A stretch of 64,000 bases of DNA from Colocasia esculenta (lineage: Eukaryota > Streptophyta > Magnoliopsida > Alismatales > Araceae). The DNA lies in the NCBI GenBank assembly GCA_014218235.1, contig JACBKR010001157.1, positions 620,001 to 684,000 on the forward strand, given 5' to 3'. A program made the position numbers and the translations under genes. This document shows positions 34,448 through 45,765 of the stretch, piece by piece (the first letter of the stretch is position 1; every line of letters begins with the position of its first letter). A model generated the notes under the pieces. That model did no database searches and had not been told where the DNA came from. It saw nothing but the letters and a program-made list of their open reading frames with translations.

Positions 34448-36561
34448 GAGGGGTGGGTGTTCATGGGGATGAGAAATGTTATGCTTTCATCGGACTTATT
34501 TTGGACGTATAAAATAGTACACATAAATAGTAGAATAATATTTATAAATAATATAACAATATATATAAATAATGTCATTGATGTATATTAATATATTATT
34601 TATGTATATTATTATATTATTTATATGCAGTGTTCTGCTATTTATATGTATTGTACTATTATTTGTATATATTATTTTGTGCGCATAAAATTCATCTTAT
34701 AAAGTGTAAACTAATTAAATACACATCTAATAGTTCATTAAATATGTTCCCCATAGATCAATTAAAAAAATAGGTAGCTCACTTTTGCTCTTGGGCTGCA
34801 AGGAACGTAGCATTTATCTTATGGGATAAGGTAAAAAATAAAAATAAAAATTACATATATGTTTCTAATCTATCGTATTCGAATGTATATTATTGAGATA
34901 TTTATATTGTATTCTATATATCTGAAATTGGAATAAATCACTTGCTGTTAGCTATTGGTATGCCAAAATGGAAAGAATATTATGGTATCATGTAAACAGA
35001 ACTGTTAAAGATGGGCTAGACATAGAAAAAGAGGGAGAAGATTTTTTATTTTTTAATTTTTTTTAAAAAGAGATGATTGTACAAGACAAGTTAGTCATTT
35101 TGCTCTCCTAACTCAAAGTTAGTCTGGTTGAGTGAAATGAATAGAATTAAACATTAAAGATATACATGATGGTTTTTTTTGGAATTCCGGGTATAAGATA
35201 TAATGTGAAATTTCAAGGTTATACATTCAAATATGACATTTTTAAGGAGGTCTATATGTAATTTTTTAAAATAAAATAATTTGTTTTCTCATAAAGACTA
35301 TTTATTATTATAAAAGTATAAATCTGTCATCCTTAAATCTCTGTTTGATTAAATATTATTATTACAAGTTTAAACAATGTGGAATGGTGTTGCTCCGTCG
35401 AAGCATCAAAGGCAAAATAATGGCTGACTTCTAGTTTTTTCCCCCTTCTCATTGCTCTTGCTTCCGCCTACGCTTTAGCTCCGCGGAACGAAAAAGTTAA
35501 TCTCCAATCTTATGTTATCGCGTGACCATGTATGTGTGTAGAACAGGAGCTTTACGTAGATGCTTTAGACGTTCCAATTAGACTTACAATTAAGTTGGAC
35601 TCGAAATCAGAAATTAGTTAGAATCGAAACATAGGTCTGATTTTGTTCTGATTTTGATTTTAATTACATTATTAAAATCTAAATTTTGATAAATCAATGT
35701 GTTTACTATGATTTTAATTTTTAAATTTATGAATAATTTATCAAAATACTTTATAACGATTTCGATTCAGATTACTTTTCAATTTTTTATTTCGATTCTG
35801 ATAATTTATCGAAATATCTGATATCGATTCATCAAAATTTCGAGTTCTTTTTACAACCCCTAGTTCCAATAGTTGTATCAGCTAATTGAATTTTACCATA
35901 TATGTAAAAATATGATTCTGCCCGATATATTGGTTCGGTCAACTATTAGATGTATTGGACCAAACTGATTCGGTATGTCCAAAGTATATATATATAGGTT
36001 AGTTTTTTGTTTAACTTTTTATTTTTTATATTATTATTAAAATTTCGTCTGGAGCCTGATTGAACCTGAACGATATGCTCTAATTCGTATAGTATCTGAA
36101 GAATATGGTCAGGTCCGATTCATCGATCCAATTCGCGATGCTGTAATAAGCAAACCTCATGGCTTGGTTACCAACTTTACCATGGTGAGAGGCTGTAGTC
36201 CACTAACTTCTGCCCACTAAGATGAGCCCAATAAGCTCGGTCCAAATTCGCCAACGAGAGGATATATATGCAAGAAAGTTTTGGATCTTGTGGTCTAAAA
36301 ATTTTATTTCTCTTAATGCATATGCCATGCAATGCTTATATGGTTCATTCCAATCAATGTTCATTTGTTATGCGGATTTTAGAGAGATGGGTATGACTAT
36401 CGTGACTTCCTGAGAGTCATGTTTCAATGGTGCTTTTGCATTTATACGTTTATTAGCATGTTTCATAAAACACTTTTTTTTTCAAGGAAATTAAGTTTTT
36501 TTTCAAATTAACGTTCTAGACTCAAAAGTGTTCGTTCAGAACGGTTGAAAATTCAAGAGAT
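34448..36561. other. Intergenic AT-rich sequence
   Basis: No gene seen. About 34745-34830 resembles part of the long direct repeat at 22170-22215 (shared AAAAAATAGGT and TTTGCTC words). The tract 35600-36130 is rich in degenerate gattctgat/aaatcgaa words, like tracts near 41280-41400 and 49190-49600. Confidence 0.4.
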
Positions 36562-36564
36562 TAA

Positions 36565-37239
36565 GGATCTGTTTGTTTTAATGTAAAACTCTGTTAGGAA
36601 AAGTTTTTCGGGAAAATCTTATGTTTTAGATCGTTTGATACCCTTGAAAAGTAAAATATGAAAAACGGTATCAAAACAATCACGGATTTTGGAATCCACC
36701 TGTTTTTACGCGGACGCCATTTTCCTGCACATTCTACGTCTGCAGTGATCGTTTTTTAGACACTATTCATTTAGTTATATTTTTATTTTCTTTCCACTCA
36801 TTTAAGTAGTCTTTATCAAATTTAAGTATTTTTATTAGTTAATTTACTTTTTATTTTTTTTATTAAAATATATATAGAATGTTATTCATTTACATTATGT
36901 TTTTATTTTATTTCTCCTAATTTAAATTATTTTTTATCAAAGTTACTTATTTTTTTATTAGGTATCTATTTTTTATTTTTTAAAAAATATTAAAAATAAA
37001 AAATAAAATAAAATATTTTTTTATGAATAATATTAATACATAAAGAATACATGACTCTCTCTCATTTGAGTGGATCATAAGATCCCATACCCCTCCCATA
37101 CTCTCTATTTACATAAATAGCCAATGAAAATATTTATCTGGCAACCGAATGAACAATTATGTTTTTATTTTCATGTAAAAGTTATTCCATGAAAAATTAT
37201 TTTTCTAATAAATTATTTTACATGTAACCAAACAGACCC
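36565..37239. mobile_element. Tourist-type (PIF/Harbinger) MITE, TAA target duplication
   Basis: A 675-bp AT-rich element starting GGATCTGTTTGTTTTA and ending CATGTAACCAAACAGACCC. The ends are inverted repeats of each other (GGATCTGTTTG against GGGTCTGTTTG, continuing imperfectly through ATGTAAAA). It is flanked by TAA at 36562-36564 and 37240-37242. No coding capacity. Confidence 0.7.
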
Positions 37240-37242
37240 TAA

Positions 37243-38257
37243 AGTGTATCTAAACTAGATTATAAGGTTATATTTATGGAAATCCCTTTGTTGTTTATAT
37301 GATTATTGTTTAATTCTAATTTTCTAAACTATGACGTATAAAGCCTATGTGATTTTTTTGTTGTGCTCGTTTGGTACGTCTTATGGAAGATTAAGACCAA
37401 TAATTTTCCAACATAACCTTTCTACATGATGGCCTTATAACGGCTAAAAACTATTCAAAAAATTCGACGACACCAGGTTCAAAATTTCTTGAAACGGGCA
37501 CTCCTCTTCAAGTTCATATCTTTGATGTAAATGTTAAAAATTATGTACGTTTGGAAATGAGTAGTTCATGTGATATAATTGTGGACATTTTCAATTGTAG
37601 ACTAAGACAATCTATTTGAGTTAATTGTGGATAATTTCAGTATTGCATATGAAGAAAATAACTCTCTTTTGCGCTTGACTATGAAATATAAAATATTAAC
37701 CATGCATTAGTTTATTCAAATTAACAATGAATCAGTGCAAAATATCATCAATATATCTAAAATTCAAACCTTTAAGAAAACAAATCCGATTACAAAAATG
37801 TTGTCAATAGATAATGGTATAATAAGATTGTAGCAGAAATATGAAATTTATTCCCCGGAGTACATGGGCAAGCATAATCATAGCCGAGTGAATAGTTTGA
37901 GATGGGGTGCTGTAATAATGGATTGAGAAATTATTTTGTAACACCATTTGCTAACACATTCAAGTGACATTACCATAAAAAATGTGCCACATCAATAATT
38001 GTATATAGTAAAAAATAACTCATAAATGTGAAGGTTGTAGTGCATTTTGATTAGTGCATATGTTGAGAGGTGCGTTATCAATGGTGTTATTAAATTATTT
38101 TTCGAAAGGATTTACTGGGTCAGAGAACTTTTTTTAAGTGTTCACGAAATTAAAAGCACTATTGGTGGTATTTTCGCACACATTTTATGGTACATCACGG
38201 TAATTTTCAGCGATTACAAGAACGGTAAGACATGACGTAAAATGTGTGTCCTCTAAA
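37243..38257. other. Intergenic AT-rich sequence
   Basis: No gene or recognisable element seen. Confidence 0.4.
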
Positions 38258-38361
38258 CATGTTTGATATTTAGATAGACCGGAAATTAATACAGTAAAAA
38301 TATCTTCAAAATTTTGAAGATATCTTCACTCTATTTTCGATCTATCCAAATACCAAACATG
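38258..38361. mobile_element. 104-bp foldback (near-palindromic) MITE-like sequence
   Basis: The left half reads CATGTTTGATATTTAGATAGA and runs to AATATCTTCAAAATTTTGAAG; the right half is its reverse complement with a handful of mismatches and ends ATACCAAACATG. The sequence can fold over its full length with almost no loop. No clear target duplication, so the transposon class is unknown. Confidence 0.6.
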
Positions 38362-38799
38362 ACGATTGTTGTCATTTTTCTCATTAAAATTTACCCATCA
38401 ACCTCTCTAGAGACATGACTATATGATAAGATCTTGCTGTTTATAGGCCTGCTATACTCACAAATTTGTCTGCTATCCAAGGCGTTCGTAGATGCAGAAT
38501 TCAGGTGGGGAGTGGTGGGCTATGCCTCTAGAAGATCCGAAGAAAAATTGCAGGCTGTACATTGAAGATCCGGAGAAAATTTGCAAGAATTTGATGGTTG
38601 ATGATGTGGATGCCTTACTAATTTGGCAATAATTTTCAAAGACAGATTGCGTGAGGTCATGATGTCTCTGCAGCTACTTGGATCTTTATTTGTGTATCCC
38701 TAATTAACAAATGTGTTTGCCCCTGTACTTTGATCTGAACAAAACATTTACTGCAAAGCTGTGATTGACAAAACTAGTAGCTGAAGGTTGGTACAAAGG

Positions 38800-39165
38800 A
38801 AATTTTCATGGGTTCCATAAAGAGGAAGGTGAATTCAACACTTAAAGGTGGAGGAGGATACATCATCAGAGATGGTCAAGTGAGCTGGATTAGGGCAGGA
38901 GCTGTATACCTGGAAAATTACTCTTCTTTAGAGGCTGAGGCTATGGCAACGAGAGAATGTGTGAAGGCAATGGAAGCAATAAAGGAGCCAGGCATGCAGA
39001 GATCGGTCTGTCTATGGTTAGAAGGAGATAGTAAACTTTTGATAGAAAAGGAAACCAGGCAGCAGATTGGCTCACTAAACAAACAGTGGTGGCCAGGTTT
39101 GATATGCACACTGGGGAAAGTTTATCCCACAGGAACTTTTCCAAGTTTGCAGACATGATATTGAG
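38800..39165 (+). pseudogene. RNase H-like (RVT_3) fragment, probably from a LINE
   Basis: The frame 38808-39158 reads KVNSTLKGGGGYIIRDGQ, then SSLEAEAMATRECVKAME, then WLEGDSKLLIEKE. These match the plant RNase H-like domain found at the C-terminus of many LINE polyproteins: a glycine-rich turn followed by RD, an LEAEA helix, and EGDSKLL. The usual first Asp (VNFDGA) is lost (VNSTLK). The downstream segment and polyprotein are absent, so this is a relic. A free-standing RNase H-like host gene is the less likely alternative. Confidence 0.6.
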
Positions 39166-39359
39166 TTGATCGGGGGCTTCAAACCCCTTTTGATCGATGT
39201 AGGGGACTGCTACTTCCTTGGTTTTCTTAGGTGTATAGACCTTCAGGGGTGCTTCTTCCTATCTCTACTGTGGGTGTTTTGTTTGTTGTGTTGAGTGTGT
39301 ATTAGAATTTGTTAAAGATGAACTTTTAATGATAATCAATGAACATCACTCATACTTTG

Positions 39360-40985
39360 ATTTTGATGATGACATATTGAACATATTGTACATATTGAAT
39401 ATATTACAATAATATTCAAACAACATGTTCTTGATATTTAATATCTCATATCTTACTGTGAAAGATAGGTTTTGATGGTCTACTCTTTATTCATACAGGT
39501 TTACAAAGTTCTTGTCAAAGTAGAGTCGACTCTAGTTGACAGACAAGTCGACTCCAACAGTCTACCCAGCAAAGCTCCTGAAAAAAAAGTCACAGTAGTG
39601 TCGACTCCAGTTGACAGACATGTCGACTCTTAAAGACTGCCCAGTAAGTTTCTGAAGAGCAAATATCAGTAGTGTCGACTCTAGCTGAAAGTGAGGTCGA
39701 CACTAGCATTCATCCAGTGAGCCTGATTTGGTGGAATACACAGGAGGTCGACTCTATCTGTTGATCAGGTCGACTCTAGCTGTTGATCAGGTCGACACTA
39801 GTAATCTATTAGGTCGACACTAGTGTTTTGCCAGTAAGAAGAAATTGGTTTCTAGTCAGTAGTGTCGACTCTATTGGAAACATGAGTCGGCTCTCTTTCT
39901 GTGCAAACCTAGAATCGTGCAGAGGATAATATCTGATGGTTGTGATTTCATTCTAAGATTTTTATGGGAGATGTTATAATTACCAAATTGCCCTTTCATC
40001 TAAGTGGCAATGAGGTAAAGGCCTTTTGGACAAGTGGCAGCCCAGGATGCATTCTAGGTTTCTGTACACATCTTCTTCACGTGAAAGGGACTGCACAAAG
40101 GCTATAAAAACTATCATATCTGTTCTGAAGAAAAAGAGAGCCCGCGAGCCTCCAGCCTTCCAGCGATTTCATCTAAAGGAACGTGGTGATCAAGGCCAAG
40201 CTGTGATGTGCTGAAAAAGGGAGCAAATCGAGCAGGAGAGCAGTAGCAGCAGAAGAAGTTCTGGTAATTCAGATGCCACTGGAGTAGAGCATCGTGAATT
40301 GAAGAGGATCTCCATCAAATTCCTTCAAGGGTCTTCAATTCAAGCTTCTGCAAGACTTCTTCATCGAGGAACATCCAATTCACATCTCTTTCACTTAATT
40401 CTTGGAGTGTTCATCTCATTTCTATTTGTGAGATCTGTACATGAAGTTCTGTGCAGATTTCTATGTTTGTTTGAGTCTGTGAATCAGATCATTGCTAGAG
40501 GATCTGATCTCTTGTGGTTTTGATCTAGCATGTGTGATTGAGCCGTCGTGTTCGGTTTGTGAGTCGTCGCACTCACTGTGTGTTTGAGCCATCGTGCTCA
40601 GGTTGTGAGTCGTCATATTCATTGTGTGTTTTGAGCCGTCGAGCTCAAGGGTGTTTTGGAGTCGTCGTGCTCCAGTGCGTGTTGTACTCAGGTTTGAGTA
40701 GTGTGGCCTCACTATATGAGGGGTGGATGTAGGGATAGGTGTGATTTCTGAACCACCTAAAAATCCTTTGTGCAATGGTTTGATCTGTTCTTCTGCGCTA
40801 GATGCTTGTATAAGATTTCGCTTTCACTCTACCTGTCTAATTGCTTCACACATTATATACACACATTCACACGTTTACACATAAGATCAATTAGAATGTT
40901 TGTTTGAATGGATCTCTAATTCAAAGTAATTTTAAATTACTTAAACTTTCGCATTAATTGGTGATAGGTTCCCGCCCCCCGCCCC
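39360..40985 (+). mobile_element. Copia-like LTR remnant with GTCGACTC and GAGCCGTCG repeats
   Basis: Non-coding. From 39520 to 39900 the word GTCGACTC or a close variant recurs about a dozen times. From 40540 to 40690 a unit near 55 bp (gagccgtcgtgctcaggttgtgagtcgtc and variants) repeats two to three times. The block ends AAACTTTCGCATTAATTGG then a C-run (about 40970-40985), similar to copia LTR ends that precede a C-rich stretch and primer-binding site. No gag-pol follows, so it is a solo or truncated LTR. Boundaries are approximate. Confidence 0.4.
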
Positions 40986-42036
40986 ACCTCTAGATATGTT
41001 CATCCTCTTTATTTGATCCTACATTGTTATCTTTTTTGATGCTGGATTGTTGATGTAAGGATTGTATTAATTTGTCATGTTTAGCCTTTAATTATGCAGA
41101 TTTGATGAGAGCCTACCTGCTGGCTACTTCAATTACCAAAAGAAAAATGTTATATCGGTCATTTTTAAGAAATTAGCCTGCCACACATCAATGAGAAAAT
41201 CATTTTCTATTCTTGCCATAACTAGCACACAAAGACTATTTGATTTTTCATTATCTTTAAAAAGACAATGATAGGAATTCCAATCTTGATCTAGATCCGA
41301 AATTGGAATTTAAAGCATGATCCGAATCCAGATCCAAAATGTGATATAAATTTGGATCACAAAGGATCAGACTCAGATCTGATCCATTGACATGGCTAGT
41401 CATATTGATTTAATAACTATACATTTCATACAATTTGGTGCGATGTTACTGCGAGATCGGTGCATATTTTGTGTTGAAGTGAAGAATAGTACGTCTTTGT
41501 GAACGTGAATGTCTATACTAAAGTTATTCATAAACTCTATACATCAAATCTTAGGCGCCTAAGCCTAGGAAGAGAGAAGAGAAAGAGATGGAGAGAAAAC
41601 ATTGGGGATGTGGTCTGTCACAGATATATCCCACCAAAAGTCCTTATTAACCCAATAATAAGAGGACACTGTCATAATATTTTTTGTGAAAAAGGTGAGT
41701 TCGGAGTTTGATAATCTTCAGAAGAAATGATGTCATGAGTTAAGCATTAACTATGGTATGATCCCTATTTTTCTTGATAATCTCTGCCCATTAACCATGC
41801 ACCCTAACTCAAAAGCAGCCCCCACCTCCAAATCACCTCAACTCTTTTTAGTTTGAGTTTTTCCATTTAGTTTTGTGAATCGGAAGCCAACAAGAGCAGA
41901 GTTGGAGATGGTGAATTCTTTTTGACAATGGAAAGATTTATAGTAGTCTAGTTAACCCAAATTGCATAATGCAAAGACGTTGACACTTAAAATAAATAGA
42001 AGAGAAATCTGTATTGCGCGCCCTCTCTGGAGAATA
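40986..42036. other. Intergenic sequence
   Basis: No supported gene. The tract 41280-41400 repeats gatcc/gatctga words. Short ORFs are without domains. Confidence 0.4.
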
Positions 42037-42155
42037 ATGAAGTAATTGATGTGAATTGTTTGACAAGTAATTCTATTAATTGGTAGCTCTTTCTTTTTCT
42101 AATCAATAGAATTATTTGTCAAGTAAATCATATCAATTTTATTACTTTGTATAAA
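42037..42155. mobile_element. Foldback MITE-like element
   Basis: About 119 bases in which AATGAAGTAATTGATGTG and TTGTTTGACAAGTAATTCTA on the left pair with the reverse complements TAGAATTATTTGTCAAGTAA and ATCAATTTTATTACT on the right, separated by a pyrimidine-rich loop. The target duplication is unclear. Confidence 0.5.
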
Positions 42156-42479
42156 GGGTAATAAATGTTTCTCTAAATATAATGTGTCAAATGACTCTTT
42201 TGAGTTTGCAAGCACCCAACAACAGACACCTAGATGTTTTTGAGTTTGGGTGCGAGGATCGCACTTCAACCAATCTCGGCACTGTCCAAATAAAAAATCT
42301 ACCTAACTAGCCGAGATTTAATCATTTCTCTTTTTCCCAAGTATCAACATTGTGTGACATGCCTGATGGTTGACAAAGAAGATTCTTATTTTTTATTAAG
42401 GAGTTTTGATGACAATATTCACAATCACCATTACAAGAGAGGTGTGATTTGTCAACGACTTTTTATCAGCGGCTAGAAA

Positions 42480-42795
42480 TAGTTGTTGATGTATAATACA
42501 TATGTCAACGGCTTTCCGAAGCCGTTGACATATGGCTATTTTATTTCGTTGACATAAGTGTAACATATGTCAATGACTACTAAAATCGTTGACATAAGAT
42601 AACATATGTCAACGACTACAGGAGCTCGTTGACATATGATGAACATATATCAACGGCTATTTGTAGCCGTTGACAAATGTAACATATGTCAACGGCTAAC
42701 GTGAGTTGTTGACATAACATTAACATATGTCAATGGCTAGAAAAGCCGTTGACATATGTTCATCATATGTCAACCTTCCCATAACCGTTGACATA
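42480..42795. repeat. Left subterminal hairpin array of the Pack-CACTA
   Basis: About six units in which ATATGTCAACGGCT is followed within a few bases by AGCCGTTGACATATG, so each can form a hairpin; the first (about 42503-42536) is nearly perfect. The units are separated by short AT spacers. A matching but more scattered array occupies 43730-44030. Confidence 0.85.
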
Positions 42796-42876
42796 TATTG
42801 ATGAAAAAATGGCGGGATGCAGTGTTGGCGTTGCCCTGCGCTTCAGTTCTCTCCAAGTTGCTCCGACCATTTCTCG

Positions 42877-43100
42877 GAAGAGATTTGGTTCTTGAGGAAT
42901 ATTGCTAAGGCTCATCCGCAGATCCTTCAAGCCGATCAAGCAACTGTCGAGACTATCCATGAGGATTCTCCCTCTGACGGGCTCCACGAGCCAGAACAAG
43001 GCGCTTATCAACGTCGTCTTTCCACTCCCTGTTCTTCCAACTACTCCTACCTTGTGGCCGGCTGAGAAGGTGCAGGTGAGCCCTTTGAGAACCAGAGGCG
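42877..43100 (-). pseudogene. Captured fragment of an ABCC (MRP) transporter, second ATP-binding domain
   Basis: Minus-strand frame reading [20 protein letters not shown], the Walker A loop GRTGSGKTT (about 43012-43038), [16 protein letters not shown], then [20 protein letters not shown]. This is the start of nucleotide-binding domain 2 of plant ABCC vacuolar conjugate transporters up to the Q-loop. The signature motif, Walker B and all membrane segments are absent, so it cannot make a transporter. It is preceded in a different frame by the DUF26 fragment. The parental gene should be elsewhere in the genome. Confidence 0.8.
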
Positions 43101-43163
43101 GCGGCGGCCCCCACCCCAACAATGTCGGGCACGACGAGGGCTGGCGGCAGGTGTTCCAACTCG

Positions 43164-43640
43164 TGGAGTTATGTCCCTCGTACACTGCACGAGCCCGTAT
43201 ATCTCGCGGAAGCTGGTGACATTCTCCTTCCCCGCCGCGAACAGGCGCGGCGACCTGACGGCCCGTTCCCTGAGCCCTCGCAGCAGCCCTCCGAGGACGG
43301 CGCCGTAGTTCGCCGCGCCCGTCACGTTGGGGTAGCTACTATCTGTGTACTTGCCTCCCTCGTCTATGCCAAAGAAGCTGCGGTCGGAGTACCTCAGCAG
43401 GCAGGTCTCGTACCAGACGGTGGCGTTCTTCTTGTTGGGGCACAGAACGGTGGCCACCTGATTGGCAGCGTTGGCCAGGCACTCCCGGCAGGGGGCCTCC
43501 ACGACGTCGCCCTTGCAGAGGGCAAGGCCGTAGACCAGGTCGGGGGCCTGGCCAATGGTGTCGTTAAAGTAGCCGTGGTTGGTGGGGACCCAGGAAGAGA
43601 GGGAGGAGAGGAGGCTACAGGGGCGGAGGAGGGGGGCAGC
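43164..43640 (-). pseudogene. Captured fragment of a DUF26 (Gnk2-type) cysteine-rich protein
   Basis: Minus-strand frame with the diagnostic C-x8-C-x2-C motif (LCKGDVVEAPCRECL), followed by VLCPNKKNATVWYETCLLRY and GLVQCTRDI. These are the hallmarks of the extracellular DUF26 domain of cysteine-rich receptor-like kinases and cysteine-rich secretory repeat proteins. Roughly one domain and the beginning of the next conserved segment are present; no intact signal peptide, second domain or kinase is seen. The frame runs out of register at the junction with the ABCC piece. Confidence 0.8.
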
Positions 43641-44037
43641 GCCGGGATCAGGAGAGAGGGGTTGCAGGGGCAGAGGATCGAGGTGACCGGAGGAGGGCGA
43701 TAGATTTTTTTTTCTTAAATTTTTTTTTTTGTCAGCGGCTAAAGGAGCCGCTAACATATTTTTAATATGTCAACAAACTCCAACCGCTGACATATGTATT
43801 ATATGTGAATGGCTGCACTTCATTGACATATTTATTATATGTCATCGAATATTGACCGTTGACATATGAAATATTTGTTAACAGTTAATGACAGTTGCTG
43901 ACAAATATTAGTCGACGACTAATTTGTCAACGACTTTATCAACGACTTGAAGGCCGCTGACATAAATTTATATCAACGGTTTTCGATCTTTTGTCAACGG
44001 CTATAAGCCACCGACATATGTCCTATTTCTTGTAGTG

Positions 44038-45765
44038 ACATCCTCCGAACATAAATGTGAGTCAAGTAAAATCCTTATGAGAATCAAATTTGTGACTTTC
44101 TTATCGCGAGGCAAATTTTTTTTATGCCAAGTCAGAGTCCTAAACAAATGATTATTGTGTCAACATATATATAAATGTAGATAGTTATTAAAATCATTTG
44201 CAAATTTCACACACTAAATTTGAAGGCCTTTCATTATGACCCTGCCCAGAGAAAGAAATAGAGGAAAGATGGAGAAACATAAGATTATGATCTCTTTTCT
44301 TTTCATGTATAAATGTGTTATAATCTTTTATTGATGCATATGGGATAGGTCCTCATATATGATTGACTTGTCTCGACCTAACCCAAACCTAATAACCACA
44401 CTAACTTGGCACAAAATACCAGCTTATGGTGACTCAAAATGGAGCAGATTGGACATAGGCCGAGTGGCAATCATGCGCCTATATCCACGCGAGAAATCGT
44501 AGTGAAAGGCTCGGGCCGTGATTGCTATGGGATTGAGGGATCAATGTACAATCAACTGTAGTCAATGCACATTTAGTGTCAATCAATGCACGTCCGAGAG
44601 AAAATGTGATCAATAAGATAAACCAACTTTTGTAGACACAAAAAGAAGTAGATTAAACGCAGGCCCGAGCAAACTGTCATGCCCTCATCTCCACGAGAGG
44701 AATCATCGTGAAAGACCTAGACCATGAATGCTACATAGATTGAGGGGTTAACGCATGATCAATAGCAATCAGTGCACAATCAAAGGTGGTCAGTGAATAT
44801 TCAGCACTAATCAACGCACATCTGAGAGAAAGTGTGGGAAGTCTTTTTACAAATCTTAGAATACATAGAGACCACACATTCTCCTCCTTTTTTCTCATCT
44901 TATAAGAACAACTCTACAATCACAAGTAAAGAAGGACGAAACTGGTGAGACATCTTGGCACTAATTCTTGGCTTGTCTCTTTCTCAATTCCCTTCGCTTC
45001 CCTTCGAAGGTTGACCTTTGACTAAATTATCAAAAGATCGACTCTAATACTCCACCCTAAGATTGACTTCTTGTCGTCGCAAGATGGCATTAACTCGACA
45101 ACCGTGACTTCATTTCCCATCTTCACTCTCTTCCGAACAATAAATTATGAATACTCAAATTAATGTCAAATTGTTTCTCGTAGGTTCTTGAACCGACTTC
45201 ATTAATACATTTTTAATATTTTCCCCCCTTTTCAGTGCAATCTATGTTGGTGAGGGCAATAGTCCCATATCGGTTAAGTCTCATTATTGGTGCTGGTATT
45301 TATAGTCTTGGGCCTGTTCAACCGAATGTTGCGGTTTTATATTTGTCATGATAGTATAGGTGGCCCAGCCCAATCTCATGTTCTGGTTTTCGCCGCCTTC
45401 CTCTTAATTTCGATAGCTCAAAGTGGGCAACAGCCCCATCTCAAACTCACAGGAACTGGTGCTTATAGGACTGGTTCTCTTAAACTCAGTGCCGCCGTTT
45501 TGAGTTTGCCAAAAATCTGTACGACCATTCTCAAAATCTACAAAGTATACACATAACAACATGCTCTGGTCCGCACAAACTCCGTGATGAATTATAACAT
45601 ACATCGATACTTTATTCTTCCAGTATTAATTACCTGGAGCTTAGATAAACGTGGGCTCCATGATGAACTAATCGAAGCCTTAAGCAGAGGTAATTAATAC
45701 TCGGCTTTGATTCGGCTCATCTACATCCACATACATGAAGAACAAGAGATCATTAGATGACAATT
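44038..45765. other. Intergenic sequence
   Basis: No gene seen. The interval 44440-44850 contains two diverged copies of a segment (about 44470-44600 and 44650-44830) sharing CACGAGAG, AATCAATGCAC and TCTGAGAGAAA-type words. The rest is AT-rich. Confidence 0.4.

Larger units (their letters stand above)
42429..44037. mobile_element. Pack-CACTA element carrying ABCC and DUF26 gene fragments
   Basis: The right end reads CTATTTCTTGTAGTG (44023-44037), the reverse complement of CACTACAAGAAATAG, a canonical plant CACTA end. The left end is a degenerate counterpart, CATTACAAGAGAGG, at 42429. Between 42480-42790 and 43730-44030 the repeat TATGTCAACGG and its reverse complement recur, as in CACTA subterminal binding arrays. 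The 0.9-kb core (about 42800-43700) is GC-rich and consists of two host-gene fragments in the same orientation. No transposase is present. The flanking 3 bases do not match exactly (cac, aca), so the target duplication is not confirmed. Confidence 0.75.

Noticed and set aside
42480..42795. Possible CRISPR-like array of short repeats
   Set aside because: The units are alternating inverted repeats with irregular spacers at a CACTA border, in a plant nuclear genome.
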